From contig JAQUXV010000184.1 in assembly GCA_028692205.1 (NCBI GenBank), positions 1 through 5,810 on the forward strand: a stretch of 5,810 nt of DNA. The letters run 5' to 3'. This document shows positions 1 through 5,427 of this stretch, one piece after another; the first letter of the stretch is position 1; each line of letters opens with the position of its first letter. The stretch comes from Eubacteriales bacterium (lineage in GTDB: Bacteria > Bacillota_A > Clostridia > Christensenellales > Aristaeellaceae). Below the pieces are notes generated by a model, which was not told the DNA's origin, made no database searches, and saw nothing but the letters and a program-made list of their open reading frames with translations. The position numbers and the translations under genes were made by a program.

Positions 1-150
1 CTGCACGATGCGGAAGTCGCTTCGGCACTGGGCTGCCGGTGCGTGCTGGTCGCACGCGGGCACCAGAGCCGGCAAACGCTGCTGACCGCCGGCGTGCCGG
101 TGCGCGATTCGCTTGAACAGGCCGCGGCGCTGCTGTTGCAGGGCGAGTAA
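1..150 (+). CDS. HAD-family hydrolase, C-terminal fragment
   Basis: Only the last 49 codons are in the window; the gene starts upstream and ends at the TAA at 148-150. The visible protein opens with LHDAEVASALGC. This fits the segment just after the GD of HAD motif IV (GDTxHDxxxA), where the second Asp (residue 3 here) helps hold the catalytic Mg. It is followed by a VLVARGHQS strand and loop and a VRDSLEQAAALL tail, as in phosphoglycolate phosphatase-like HAD enzymes, where the tail closes the Rossmann-like core. The nucleophile Asp and the cap domain lie outside the window, so the substrate cannot be inferred. A strong terminator follows 26 bases after the stop, so this gene is probably the end of its own transcription unit and not part of the downstream operon. 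The HAD call rests on a short motif and is fairly but not fully secure. Confidence 0.65.
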   Translation: MHDAEVASALGCRCVLVARGHQSRQTLLTAGVPVRDSLEQAAALLLQGE

Positions 151-176
151 CGGGTGCTGTTATTGGTTTTACGATT

Positions 177-208
177 GGCTGCAGGGGAATATTCTCCTGC
201 GGCTTTTT
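177..208 (+). terminator. Intrinsic terminator of the HAD-hydrolase gene
   Basis: Bases 177-189 (ggctgcagggga...) pair with 192-204 (...tcctgcggct) in a stem of about 13 bp, counting three G-U pairs. The closing loop is very tight, so the innermost pairs are probably open. A T-run (204-208) follows directly. The position, 26 bases after the stop at 150, is typical for rho-independent termination. Confidence 0.8.
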
Positions 209-472
209 CCATCCTGTTTTACCCATACGGGGAATCGCCGCAGGCTTTGGTTCTTGAATACCGAAGGAACCTAAAAGCGCTTTTTTCTTAAATCCGCAGG
301 GAAGTAGGCAAGCCGTTGCGCGGACAGGCATGGAGGCTGCCCGCCGCCGTACAGGCTTCCTCGCCTTTCCGGTTCGGCAGGGAAACGGGAAGGGTTTGAA
401 GAAGAATTAGCTATTGAGTTTTGTTCGATCACACCGTAAGAGCGATGCGAGCCGACGATCGGCAAGGAGTGA
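209..472 (+). promoter_or_regulatory. Gene-free leader of the peptidase-acpS-nnr operon
   Basis: There is no convincing gene here, and the operon promoter should lie in it. No good -35/-10 pair is visible. The best of several weak options is TTGAGT at 414-419 with TAAGAG at 437-442. Several local inverted repeats are present: GGTTC at 249-253 with GAACC at 267-271, a GGAGGCT/GGCTTCC stem (332-338 with 354-360), TTTCC/GGAAA (366-370 with 381-385), and GCCGA-cga-TCGGC (451-463) right against the ribosome binding site AAGGAG (464-469). The last could modulate translation of the first gene. I recognise no known riboswitch core (no T-box, TPP, SAM, ZTP or cobalamin motif). The stretch may be a structured leader or simply GC-rich spacer. 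Confidence 0.35.
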
Positions 473-1438
473 ATGAAAATGGCAAAACCGTTATATGAAG
501 GCAGCATTACCGATGTACATGGCATCCGTGTGGGGCAGGCGGAAAACCGCAAGGCGCTTACCGGCGTTACGGTGGTGCTTTGCGGGCGAGACGGCGCTAC
601 CGTGGGCGCGGATGTGCGCGGCGCGGCCCCCGGCACCCGGGAGATTGCGCTGACAAAAAGCGAGAACACTGTGGAATGCGCCAACGCTGTTATGCTTGCG
701 GGCGGCAGCGCCTTCGGCCTGAACGCCGCCGCGGGCGTGATGCGCTTTCTGGAGGAAGCGGATGTGGGCGTGGATACGGGCGTTTGCCGCGTGCCCATTG
801 TGCCCGCTGCGGTATTGTTTGATCTGCGAGTGGGCGATGCCCATGTGCGGCCGGATGCGGACATGGGCTACGAGGCTTGCCGCAACGCCGCGAAAACCGT
901 GCAGCAGGGCGCGCATGGCGCGGGTACGGGGGCGACCGTCGGCAAGCTGGTGCCCAACGCCATTCCCGCGCCCGGCGGCACAGGCAGCGCGAGCCTTACG
1001 CTGGCCTGCGGGGTAACAGTCGGAGCCATTGCCTGTGTAAACGCCTGTGGGGACGTGTATGATCCGCAGACGGGCAAGGCGCTGGCCTGCGGAAGGCTGG
1101 GAGACGGACGGCCCGTATTGTGCGAAAGCCTGCTGTACGGCGAGCAGCCGATGGCGGAACCGCTGAAGATTACCCGCCCCACCAACACCACGATCGCCGT
1201 GGTCGCCACCGACGCGGTGCTCACCAAACCGCAGGTTAACCGTCTGGCAACCTGCGCGCACGACGGGTTTGCCCGCGCCATCCGCCCTGTGCATACGCAA
1301 ATGGACGGGGACACGGCGTTTGCGCTGGCGACCGGCCGGGTGGAAGCCGATGTGAACATGGTGCAGCTTTGCGCCGCCGTGGCAGAGGTAACGGCGCGGG
1401 CGATCGCCAACGCCGCCGTGTGCGGAGGCCAGGCATGA
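473..1438 (+). CDS. P1-family (DmpA/NylC-like) N-terminal-nucleophile peptidase
   Basis: A 321-residue protein of peptidase family P1. These enzymes self-cleave into two chains and use the new N-terminal Ser or Thr of the small chain to cut amide bonds; known members act on beta-amino-acid peptides, D-amino-acid peptides or nylon oligomers. Family marks are ITDVHGIRVG (12-21), the RGAAPGTRE segment (49-57), LAGGSAFGLNAAAGVM (75-90), GATVGK (153-158) and NTTIAVVATDA (238-248). The NylC catalytic set appears to be kept with almost the same spacing: K158, N190, nucleophile T239 after N238, and D278 and D280 in MDGD. Cleavage is therefore predicted between N238 and T239. There is no signal peptide, so it is probably cytoplasmic. 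AAGGAG (464-469) is 3 bases from the ATG at 473 and 9 from the in-frame ATG at 479; the second start (319 residues, MAKPLYEG) is at least as likely. The stop overlaps the acpS start (ATGA), so the two are probably translationally coupled. The family is secure; the natural substrate is unknown. Confidence 0.88.
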   Translation: MKMAKPLYEGSITDVHGIRVGQAENRKALTGVTVVLCGRDGATVGADVRGAAPGTREIALTKSENTVECANAVMLAGGSAFGLNAAAGVMRFLEEADVGVDTGVCRVPIVPAAVLFDLRVGDAHVRPDADMGYEACRNAAKTVQQGAHGAGTGATVGKLVPNAIPAPGGTGSASLTLACGVTVGAIACVNACGDVYDPQTGKALACGRLGDGRPVLCESLLYGEQPMAEPLKITRPTNTTIAVVATDAVLTKPQVNRLATCAHDGFARAIRPVHTQMDGDTAFALATGRVEADVNMVQLCAAVAEVTARAIANAAVCGGQA

Positions 1439-1806
1439 TTGGGCTTGGGCTGGATGTTTGCTCGGTCGAACGCATCGAAAAGGCGATGAAGGAAACGAAA
1501 GGTTTCCTCGCAAGGTATTATACCGACGGGGAGATAAAATATCTGGAGGCGCGCGGAATCTCGGCGGCGCAGAGCGCGGCGGCGATGTTTGCGGCCAAGG
1601 AAGCGTTTTTGAAGGCGCTGGGCGTGGGCCTGAGCGGCGGAATCGCCATGGCGGATGTGGGCGTAGCGCACGACGGAGCGGGCTGCCCCGCCTACGCGCT
1701 GGCGGAAAAGGCGCAAACGCTGATGGAACAGAAGGGCGCGAAAGCCGCCTACCTGAGCCTTTCGCACGACGCGGGCATCGCCGCGGCAGTGTGCGTGCTG
1801 GAATAA
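1435..1806 (+). CDS. acpS: Holo-[acyl-carrier-protein] synthase
   Basis: A 123-residue protein, the usual length for AcpS. It transfers the 4'-phosphopantetheine arm of coenzyme A to the active-site serine of acyl carrier protein, which activates ACP for fatty acid synthesis in the cytoplasm. Motifs are MIGLGLDVCSVERI at the N-terminus, with Mg-binding D7, then FLARYYTDGEIKYLE (24-38), then MFAAKEAFLKALG (51-63) with the second Mg ligand E56. The C-terminal strand LSLSHD...AAAVCVLE is also typical. The ATG at 1435 overlaps the TGA of the peptidase gene. It is preceded by GGAGG (1424-1428) at 6 bases and gives the standard AcpS N-terminus; longer open frames starting upstream would add 22 residues with no family match. 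The next gene, nnr, follows after 16 bases, an acpS-nnr arrangement familiar in Bacillota. Confidence 0.95.
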   Translation: MIGLGLDVCSVERIEKAMKETKGFLARYYTDGEIKYLEARGISAAQSAAAMFAAKEAFLKALGVGLSGGIAMADVGVAHDGAGCPAYALAEKAQTLMEQKGAKAAYLSLSHDAGIAAAVCVLE

Positions 1807-1822
1807 CGGAGAGGGAGACACT

Positions 1823-3865
1823 ATGCTGTACACCATTCTGCCGGATGAGATGAAACGCGTGGAAAACCGTATGATGGCGGCAACCGGCACATCCGGCATG
1901 GCCCTGATGGAGCGCGCCGCGGAACAGGTGGCGGACGCGTCCATGCTTTATCTTTCGGGCGACGGCGGGTTGCTGGCGGTTTGTGGAGCGGGCAACAACG
2001 GCGGCGACGGTTTGGCGGCCGCGCGCATCCTGATGACGCGCCTGCCTCGGCTGAGGACGACGGTGTGGCAGCTTCCGGGAACACTTTCCGCCGAATGCGC
2101 GGCGCAGAAAGAGCGGCTTTCACCCTTTGAAGACCGCTTATCGGTAGTGCCGCTGGATAACGGCGTGCCGGAACTGCCTGTGGGAACCGCCTGCGTAATC
2201 GACGCGATGTTCGGCACAGGCCTCAACCGCCCCCTTGACGGCGCTGCGCTCGCGGCCGTGGAGAGGTTGAACGCCTGCAACGTGCCGGTGGTGGCTGTGG
2301 ATATTCCCAGTGGGCTGAACGGCGCGACCGGGTACCCGCCGGAGGGCGGGAAAGCCGTGGTGTGCGCCGATATAACGGTTACCTTCCACCGTCTGAAACC
2401 CGGCTTGCTGCTGGGCGAGGGAAGCGATGTGTGCGGGCGGGTGAGTGTAGCGGATATCGGCATCGGCCCCGAATGGGACGACGCGGCGGGCATGGCCGTG
2501 CTTACGAAGGGGGATCGCCTGCTGCCCGCGCGGACCCGGAATACCCACAAGGGGGATTACGGCCGCGTGCTGGCGCTGGTCGGCTCCCTGGGCATGGCGG
2601 GCGCGGCGGGCATCTGCGCCACGGCGGCGCTGCGCGCGGGCGCGGGGCTGGCGACAGTGGCGTGCCCGAAGGAAATTGTGAACACGGTGCAGGTGCTATG
2701 CCCCTGCGCTACCTGCCTGCCCCTGCCGGAACAGGATGTGGATACGGCGTGGCAAACGCTGCTGCCCGCGCTGGAGCGTGCGGATGCGTTGGTCGCGGGC
2801 TGTGGTCTTGGGCGGGAGGCGCTTGCTGTGGGGCTGATGAAAAGGTTGTTTCCATGGCTGTGCGAACACCGCTTGCCTACTGTGCTGGACGCCGATGCGC
2901 TGAACCTGCTGGCCGAGCGCAAGGGTGATTTTTCGGACGGCGAAACCAGCCCGGCTGCGGGCGGAAAGCTATGTTTCCCGGATTGTGTGGTGCTTACACC
3001 CCATTTGGGCGAGGCCGCACGCCTGCTGGATTGGCCGACATCGCGTGTGAAAACTTCGCAGGCGGAAGCGGCGCGCGCGCTTCGCAGCCGTTACGGCGGC
3101 AGCGTTGTCTTAAAAAGCGCGACTTCCGTGTTGATCGGCGCGGACGGCGAGGCGATTAACCCTTACGGCACGCCCGCGATGGCGAAGGGCGGCAGCGGGG
3201 ATGCGCTGGCGGGCACGATGGCCGCACTGCTGGCGGGGCGAAGAGCCTATGGGTTGCGCGGCGTACGGCTGCTGCAAACGGCTTGTGCGCTGCATGGGCT
3301 GGCGGGGCGGCTGGCCGCCGCCGAACACGGCGACCGCGGCATGCTCGCAACCGATCTGTGCGAGGCGCTTGGCCGCGTGCCGGACTGGGTGGAGGAAGGC
3401 GGGCCGGGATCGGCGACGAACCGGCCCGAAAAGCGAGAACCCTCTCCGAAGATGAACCCGGATCTGATTCCGGGGGAACCGGACGAAGCCCCGGGAAAAC
3501 AAGCGGACCACCTCGTCCCTGAATTGATCCGGCTGCGCGCCGCACTGGGAAAACGGGTTCGCGTAACCGTGGACCGGCCGCTGGGCAGCCGCCACCCGGA
3601 ACACAGGGAAATCGAATATTTGCTGAACTACGGTTATGTGGCCGATGTGCTGGCGGCGGATAACGAGTGGCAGGACGCTTATGTTTACGGGGTAACCGAA
3701 CCGGTGGAGGTGTTTGAAGGCGTTGTTGTCGCTGTAATCCACCGCCTGAACGATGTGGAAGACAAATGGGTAGTCGCCGCCGAGGACGTTAAACCGACGG
3801 CGGAGGAGATTTGTCGGCAGACAGCCTTTGCGGAGCAGTATTTCCAGTCCGAAATCATTATGTAG
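1823..3865 (+). CDS. nnr: Bifunctional NAD(P)H-hydrate epimerase / dehydratase with C-terminal pyrophosphatase-like domain
   Basis: A 680-residue metabolite-repair enzyme. The N-terminal YjeF_N domain (about 1-215) interconverts R- and S-NAD(P)HX. The NnrD kinase-like domain (about 235-522) dehydrates S-NAD(P)HX back to NAD(P)H, using ADP in most bacteria. Epimerase marks are LMERAAEQ (28-35), GAGNNGGDG (55-63), DAMFGTGL (127-134), VAVDIPSGLNG (157-167) and TFHRLKPG (187-194). Dehydratase marks are NTHKGDYGRVL (240-250), AGCGLGRE (325-332), VLDADALNLLAE (354-365), LTPHLGEAARLL (391-402) and AMAKGGSGD (452-460) with the likely catalytic D460. Usual Nnr proteins end near residue 520. Here a Pro/Glu/Gly-rich linker (about 523-562) leads to a third domain (about 563-680) resembling the short clostridial family I inorganic pyrophosphatases: VDRPLGSRHP, YLLNYGYV, DNEWQDAYVYGV, HRLNDVEDKWVV, YFQSEIIM. 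The reading frame is continuous and no strong ribosome site precedes the internal ATG at 3452, so it reads as a true fusion. The RBS is GGAGAGGGAG (1808-1817). The first two activities are secure; the role of the third domain is open. Confidence 0.93.
   Translation: MLYTILPDEMKRVENRMMAATGTSGMALMERAAEQVADASMLYLSGDGGLLAVCGAGNNGGDGLAAARILMTRLPRLRTTVWQLPGTLSAECAAQKERLSPFEDRLSVVPLDNGVPELPVGTACVIDAMFGTGLNRPLDGAALAAVERLNACNVPVVAVDIPSGLNGATGYPPEGGKAVVCADITVTFHRLKPGLLLGEGSDVCGRVSVADIGIGPEWDDAAGMAVLTKGDRLLPARTRNTHKGDYGRVLALVGSLGMAGAAGICATAALRAGAGLATVACPKEIVNTVQVLCPCATCLPLPEQDVDTAWQTLLPALERADALVAGCGLGREALAVGLMKRLFPWLCEHRLPTVLDADALNLLAERKGDFSDGETSPAAGGKLCFPDCVVLTPHLGEAARLLDWPTSRVKTSQAEAARALRSRYGGSVVLKSATSVLIGADGEAINPYGTPAMAKGGSGDALAGTMAALLAGRRAYGLRGVRLLQTACALHGLAGRLAAAEHGDRGMLATDLCEALGRVPDWVEEGGPGSATNRPEKREPSPKMNPDLIPGEPDEAPGKQADHLVPELIRLRAALGKRVRVTVDRPLGSRHPEHREIEYLLNYGYVADVLAADNEWQDAYVYGVTEPVEVFEGVVVAVIHRLNDVEDKWVVAAEDVKPTAEEICRQTAFAEQYFQSEIIM
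3452..3865 (+). other. Fused short pyrophosphatase-like domain of Nnr
   Basis: This marks the C-terminal module of the gene above, starting from the internal Met544; the fold proper begins near residue 575. Against E. coli family I pyrophosphatase, Y599 and Y603 match Y51 and Y55 (same spacing), D613 matches D65, E615 replaces D67, and D618 matches D70. D644, D647 and K648 match D97, D102 and K104, and R585 probably matches R43. The N-terminal strand that carries E20, K29 and E31 in the full enzyme is absent, as in the short clostridial homologues. Whether such short forms hydrolyse pyrophosphate is uncertain. The family call comes from memory of motifs, not from a search. Confidence 0.72.
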
Positions 3866-3883
3866 CCGAAAACAACGTGCAGG

Positions 3884-3916
3884 AGCCACCCGGTTCGGGC
3901 GGCTTTGCCTGTTGCA
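3884..3916 (+). repeat. Hairpin repeat copy 1, probable nnr terminator
   Basis: agccacccg (3884-3892) pairs with cgggcggct (3896-3904) around a GTT loop, with one A-C mismatch, followed by only three T. It lies 18 bases after the nnr stop, the expected place for a terminator, though the T-run is weak. The following word ctttgc-ctgtt-gcaaag (3903-3919) forms a second small hairpin. Bases 3897-3916 are identical to 4258-4277 in copy 3. Confidence 0.55.
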
Positions 3917-4061
3917 AAGGGCCCAACTACGTTGTTGTCTGCACCGCAACGAGCGGTTCAGTACGTCTGTGTATACCTCACTCGTTGTGTGGTTTGGTTT
4001 CGCGCGTCTGACCTCTTTTTGCAAGCCGGGCTTGCCTGTTTGCGGGAGGTTTCCAGCGGTT

Positions 4062-4086
4062 TGAGCCGCCCGGTTCGGGCGGCTCA
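4062..4086. repeat. Hairpin repeat copy 2
   Basis: A perfect 11-bp stem (tgagccgcccg with cgggcggctca) and a 3-base GTT loop. Its 23-base core (4063-4085) is identical to that of copy 4 at 5401-5423. No T-run follows on the plus strand, so it is a weak terminator candidate at best and better described as a dispersed palindromic repeat. Confidence 0.65.
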
Positions 4087-4176
4087 GCCTATAAAAGAAT
4101 TTGTTATCGTCAACGGCACCGGAGGAGCGCTGCCCACCGGCCCTAATCGTGTCAACCGGCTTTGCCTGTTGGTCGC

Positions 4177-4203
4177 GTTGTTTGCGGGCAAACCGCAAAC
4201 AAC
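4177..4203. repeat. 27-base inverted repeat
   Basis: GTTGTTTGCGG (4177-4187) and CCGCAAACAAC (4193-4203) are perfect 11-base inverted repeats around a 5-base GCAAA centre. There is no T-run after it. It differs in sequence from the GC-rich hairpin family around it, and could be an element end, a protein-binding dyad or an RNA hairpin. Confidence 0.6.
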
Positions 4204-4244
4204 ACTCCTAATGCAAAAAATGGTAAATGCCGTTTTCGCGGATT

Positions 4245-4277
4245 GAGCCGCTCGCTTGGGCGGCTTTGCCTGTTGCA
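4245..4277. repeat. Hairpin repeat copy 3
   Basis: agccgctc (4246-4253) pairs with gggcggct (4258-4265) around a 4-base loop, with one G-U pair. It continues into GGCTTTGCCTGTTGC exactly as copy 1 does. The stem has changed while pairing is kept, which suggests selection on structure or a shared mobile ancestor. Confidence 0.55.
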
Positions 4278-4346
4278 GTGCGCGATACAGGCTTTCGAAA
4301 TCTGAACTGATTTGACTGGAAGCAGCCGATAGCTTATGGAGACGTA

Positions 4347-4375
4347 TTGACAGTTTGTATTCTGGCATATATGAT
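4347..4375 (+). promoter_or_regulatory. Near-consensus sigma-A promoter of the DUF2703 gene
   Basis: A perfect -35 box TTGACA (4347-4352), a 17-base spacer and the -10 box TATGAT (4370-4375; one mismatch to TATAAT). Transcription would start near 4382, giving an untranslated leader of about 78 bases before the ATG at 4460. This position also argues against starts of the DUF2703 protein upstream of 4382. Confidence 0.85.
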
Positions 4376-4381
4376 TATCAC

Positions 4382-4402
4382 ATCGAACGATATAGATTTG
4401 AT
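4382..4402. promoter_or_regulatory. Possible repressor operator at the start of transcription
   Basis: ATCGAA (4382-4387) and TTTGAT (4397-4402) form an imperfect dyad, 5 of 6 positions matching, spaced by 9 bases and sitting on the predicted transcription start. ArsR/SmtB-family repressors often bind ATCAA-type dyads at such positions. The match is short and could be chance; no regulator gene lies in the window. Confidence 0.3.
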
Positions 4403-4459
4403 GAACCGCACGGAATACCGATACCCGCTGGAAGAGCCTCAAGTAAAGGGTGGTTGAAA

Positions 4460-4993
4460 ATGAGCAAGTGCTGTTGCTCCTCGGAAAACTGCTGTGGTCA
4501 AACACAGCCGAACAAGCGAATCACTATAGATTTTCTATATTTGGACACGACTGTTTGCGGCAGATGCCAGGATACGGAAAAATCTTTAGACGAAGCGGTC
4601 GCCAACGTTGCCAATGTATTAACCACGGCTGGGTACGAGGTTCGGGTCAACAAGGTGAACATCACCACAAGAGAACTTGCGATCCAGTATCAGCTAATCA
4701 GCTCTCCCACCATTCGCGTAAACGGGAAGGATATTTCTGTCGAGCTGCGGGAATCCGTATGTGAGGATTGTGGAGAGCTTTGCGGCGATACGGTGGATTG
4801 CCGCGTTTGGGTATACGAAGGTATCGAATATTCGGCTCCGCCGAAAGCGCTTATCGCAGATGCTATTTTAAGGGAAGTATATAGTCCTCACGCTGAGCAT
4901 GACAGTCCGAAGTGCGAGGCTTACCGGCTCCCCGATAATTTGGAGATATACTTCACCGCCAAGAGCCGGAAGGATGAAACGGGCAATGGATAA
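4460..4993 (+). CDS. Cysteine-rich thioredoxin-like protein, DUF2703 family
   Basis: A 177-residue, probably cytoplasmic protein of the DUF2703 family, whose biochemical role is not established. The core (about 20-141) looks like a thioredoxin fold: ITIDFLYLDTTVCGRC with the redox-type pair C33-x-x-C36, a helix, a second strand (YEVRVNKV), then SSPTIRVNG (81-89) with P83 at the usual cis-Pro place. A second cysteine cluster follows (C101, C104, C108, C114). The first 13 residues hold five cysteines (CCC at 4-6, CC at 11-12), an arrangement typical of soft-metal or metalloid binding; C152 is in the tail. In all there are 12 Cys. The start at 4460 is chosen because the promoter puts transcription near 4382 and AAAGGGTGG (4445-4453) lies 6 bases upstream; an open frame back to 4355 overlaps the promoter. 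From memory, DUF2703 genes often lie near arsenic or metal resistance genes, so a role in thiol or metalloid handling is an inference. GC content is lower than in the upstream operon. Confidence 0.82.
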   Translation: MSKCCCSSENCCGQTQPNKRITIDFLYLDTTVCGRCQDTEKSLDEAVANVANVLTTAGYEVRVNKVNITTRELAIQYQLISSPTIRVNGKDISVELRESVCEDCGELCGDTVDCRVWVYEGIEYSAPPKALIADAILREVYSPHAEHDSPKCEAYRLPDNLEIYFTAKSRKDETGNG

Positions 4994-5150
4994 CGGCTGA
5001 ATGAAGGGATTCCTGTAAAACGGTCGGTAGAGTTAGCCTCGATAGCTGCGATCATAGGGGAGCGCCGCAGTGCCGGGCGCCGACAGCTTACCGCCAGGCA
5101 CGGCAGGACGAAGCACGGAGCAGATTGACGGCTATCCGTTCGGACGAATC
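4994..5150. other. Gene-free stretch with a long hairpin after the DUF2703 gene
   Basis: No start-bearing gene of useful size is visible. A hairpin at 5070-5101 pairs GTGCC-g-GGCG with CGCC-a-GGCAC around a 12-base loop; no T-run follows, so termination of the DUF2703 transcript here is doubtful. Plus-strand codons about 5003-5128 stay open for some 40 residues (VKRSVELASIAAIIGE...), without ATG or ribosome site; they could be the remnant of a gene or chance. Confidence 0.35.
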
Positions 5151-5171
5151 AAAAAAACCGGCTGACCCGGT
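5151..5171 (-). terminator. Intrinsic terminator on the minus strand
   Basis: On the minus strand ACCGG (5171-5167), a GTCAG loop and CCGGT (5161-5157) form a 5-bp GC-rich stem running into seven T (5157-5151). It ends the candidate RNA. It lies about 400 bases beyond the ccdA stop, with another hairpin in between, so it is unlikely to serve ccdA alone. Confidence 0.75.
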
Positions 5172-5385
5172 GGTATGCACCGCGCTTTTCAGACGACCTA
5201 CTGGCCGAGCCTCAAGGCACACTGTACGATTTATCAAATGCATTTCTTTCCCAGCCACTCGTAAACGAGCTAATACCTATGCTTTCGCTCTTCTAATGGC
5301 GTATAACTTACCATTCGCTTCGCTCGCTCTATGGCTGAAAGCTAAAGCTCTTCATTCGCACCAGCTCGGCTGGTGGATTTATATG
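5151..5385 (-). ncRNA. Candidate structured non-coding RNA, possibly raiA class
   Basis: Read on the minus strand, this gene-free stretch folds densely and ends in a clear terminator. Visible helices (plus coordinates) include CACCAGC-CGA-GCUGGUG, 7 bp (5375-5359). A long stem pairs CUUUCAGCCA (5341-5332) with UGGCUG-GG-AAAG (5257-5246). It encloses AAUGGU/GCCAUU with a 9-base loop (5315-5295), GC-GAAA-GC (5288-5281) and CUCG-UUUA-CGAG (5269-5258). AUAC in the 9-base loop (5304-5301) can pair with GUAU (5276-5273), a possible pseudoknot. Downstream are AUGCAU/GUGCAU (5243-5238 with 5180-5175) and GCC-UUGA-GGC (5218-5209). The strand is set by the U7 terminator and the GNRA loop. No tmRNA, SRP, RNase P or 6S signature is seen. 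Length of roughly 210-235 bases, clostridial host and orphan position fit the raiA RNA class, but that identity is a guess. The 5' end is uncertain; a TATAAA box (5383-5378) lacks a good -35. Confidence 0.6.
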
Positions 5386-5396
5386 GCTTGCATATT

Positions 5397-5427
5397 CAAA
5401 GAGCCGCCCGGTTCGGGCGGCTCTTTG
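5397..5427. terminator. Hairpin repeat copy 4, probable bidirectional terminator
   Basis: A perfect 14-bp stem (5397-5410 with 5414-5427) around a GTT loop. The A and T flanks give a short T-run on either strand (CTCTTTG). It sits 142 bases past the minus-strand ccdA stop and just upstream of the candidate RNA, so it may end the ccdA transcript or plus-strand read-through. The core matches copy 2. Confidence 0.6.

Larger units (their letters stand above)
3866..4340. other. Gene-free repeat and hairpin mosaic
   Basis: No protein gene is supported here. Open frames exist on both strands, but their proteins are low-complexity, lack ribosome sites and run straight through hairpins. The stretch contains three of the four copies of a GC-rich hairpin, four versions of a GGCTTTGCCTGTTGC word (3901, 4029 slightly altered, 4158, 4262), a 27-base inverted repeat and other small dyads such as GCAAGC-cgg-GCTTGC (4021-4035). 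The word copies are spaced 128, 129 and 104 bases apart, but the intervening sequence is not otherwise repeated. It looks like accumulated intergenic repeat elements rather than a decayed gene. Confidence 0.6.

Noticed and set aside
273..286. AAAAGCGCTTTTTT as a second terminator
   Set aside because: The palindrome has no room for a loop and the remaining stem is A/T-only; the strong terminator at 177-208 already serves the upstream gene.
491..1944. Long minus-strand open frames opposite the peptidase and acpS genes
   Set aside because: Their products are Arg/Ala/Pro-rich with no recognisable motifs, while the plus strand carries full family signatures. They reflect high GC content.
3443..3460. 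Separate gene start for the pyrophosphatase-like domain at the ATG at 3452
   Set aside because: No clear Shine-Dalgarno sequence precedes it and the frame is continuous with Nnr, so fusion is the simpler reading, although internal initiation cannot be excluded.
3110..4198. 362-codon minus-strand open frame across the end of nnr and the repeat region
   Set aside because: It is antisense to the conserved dehydratase and pyrophosphatase-like motifs, runs through the hairpin repeats and shows no protein family features.
3884..4277. CRISPR array suggested by repeated words at about 129-base spacing
   Set aside because: Only four imperfect copies, spacers far too long and uneven, and no cas genes.
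4355..4459. Upstream extension of the DUF2703 protein to a TTG at 4355
   Set aside because: It would start inside the promoter, before the predicted transcription start; the extra 35 residues lack family similarity, and the ATG at 4460 has a suitable ribosome site.
4084..4505. Minus-strand open frames opposite the DUF2703 promoter
   Set aside because: They overlap a near-perfect plus-strand promoter and are built partly from the reverse complement of the repeat words. No ribosome site was seen.
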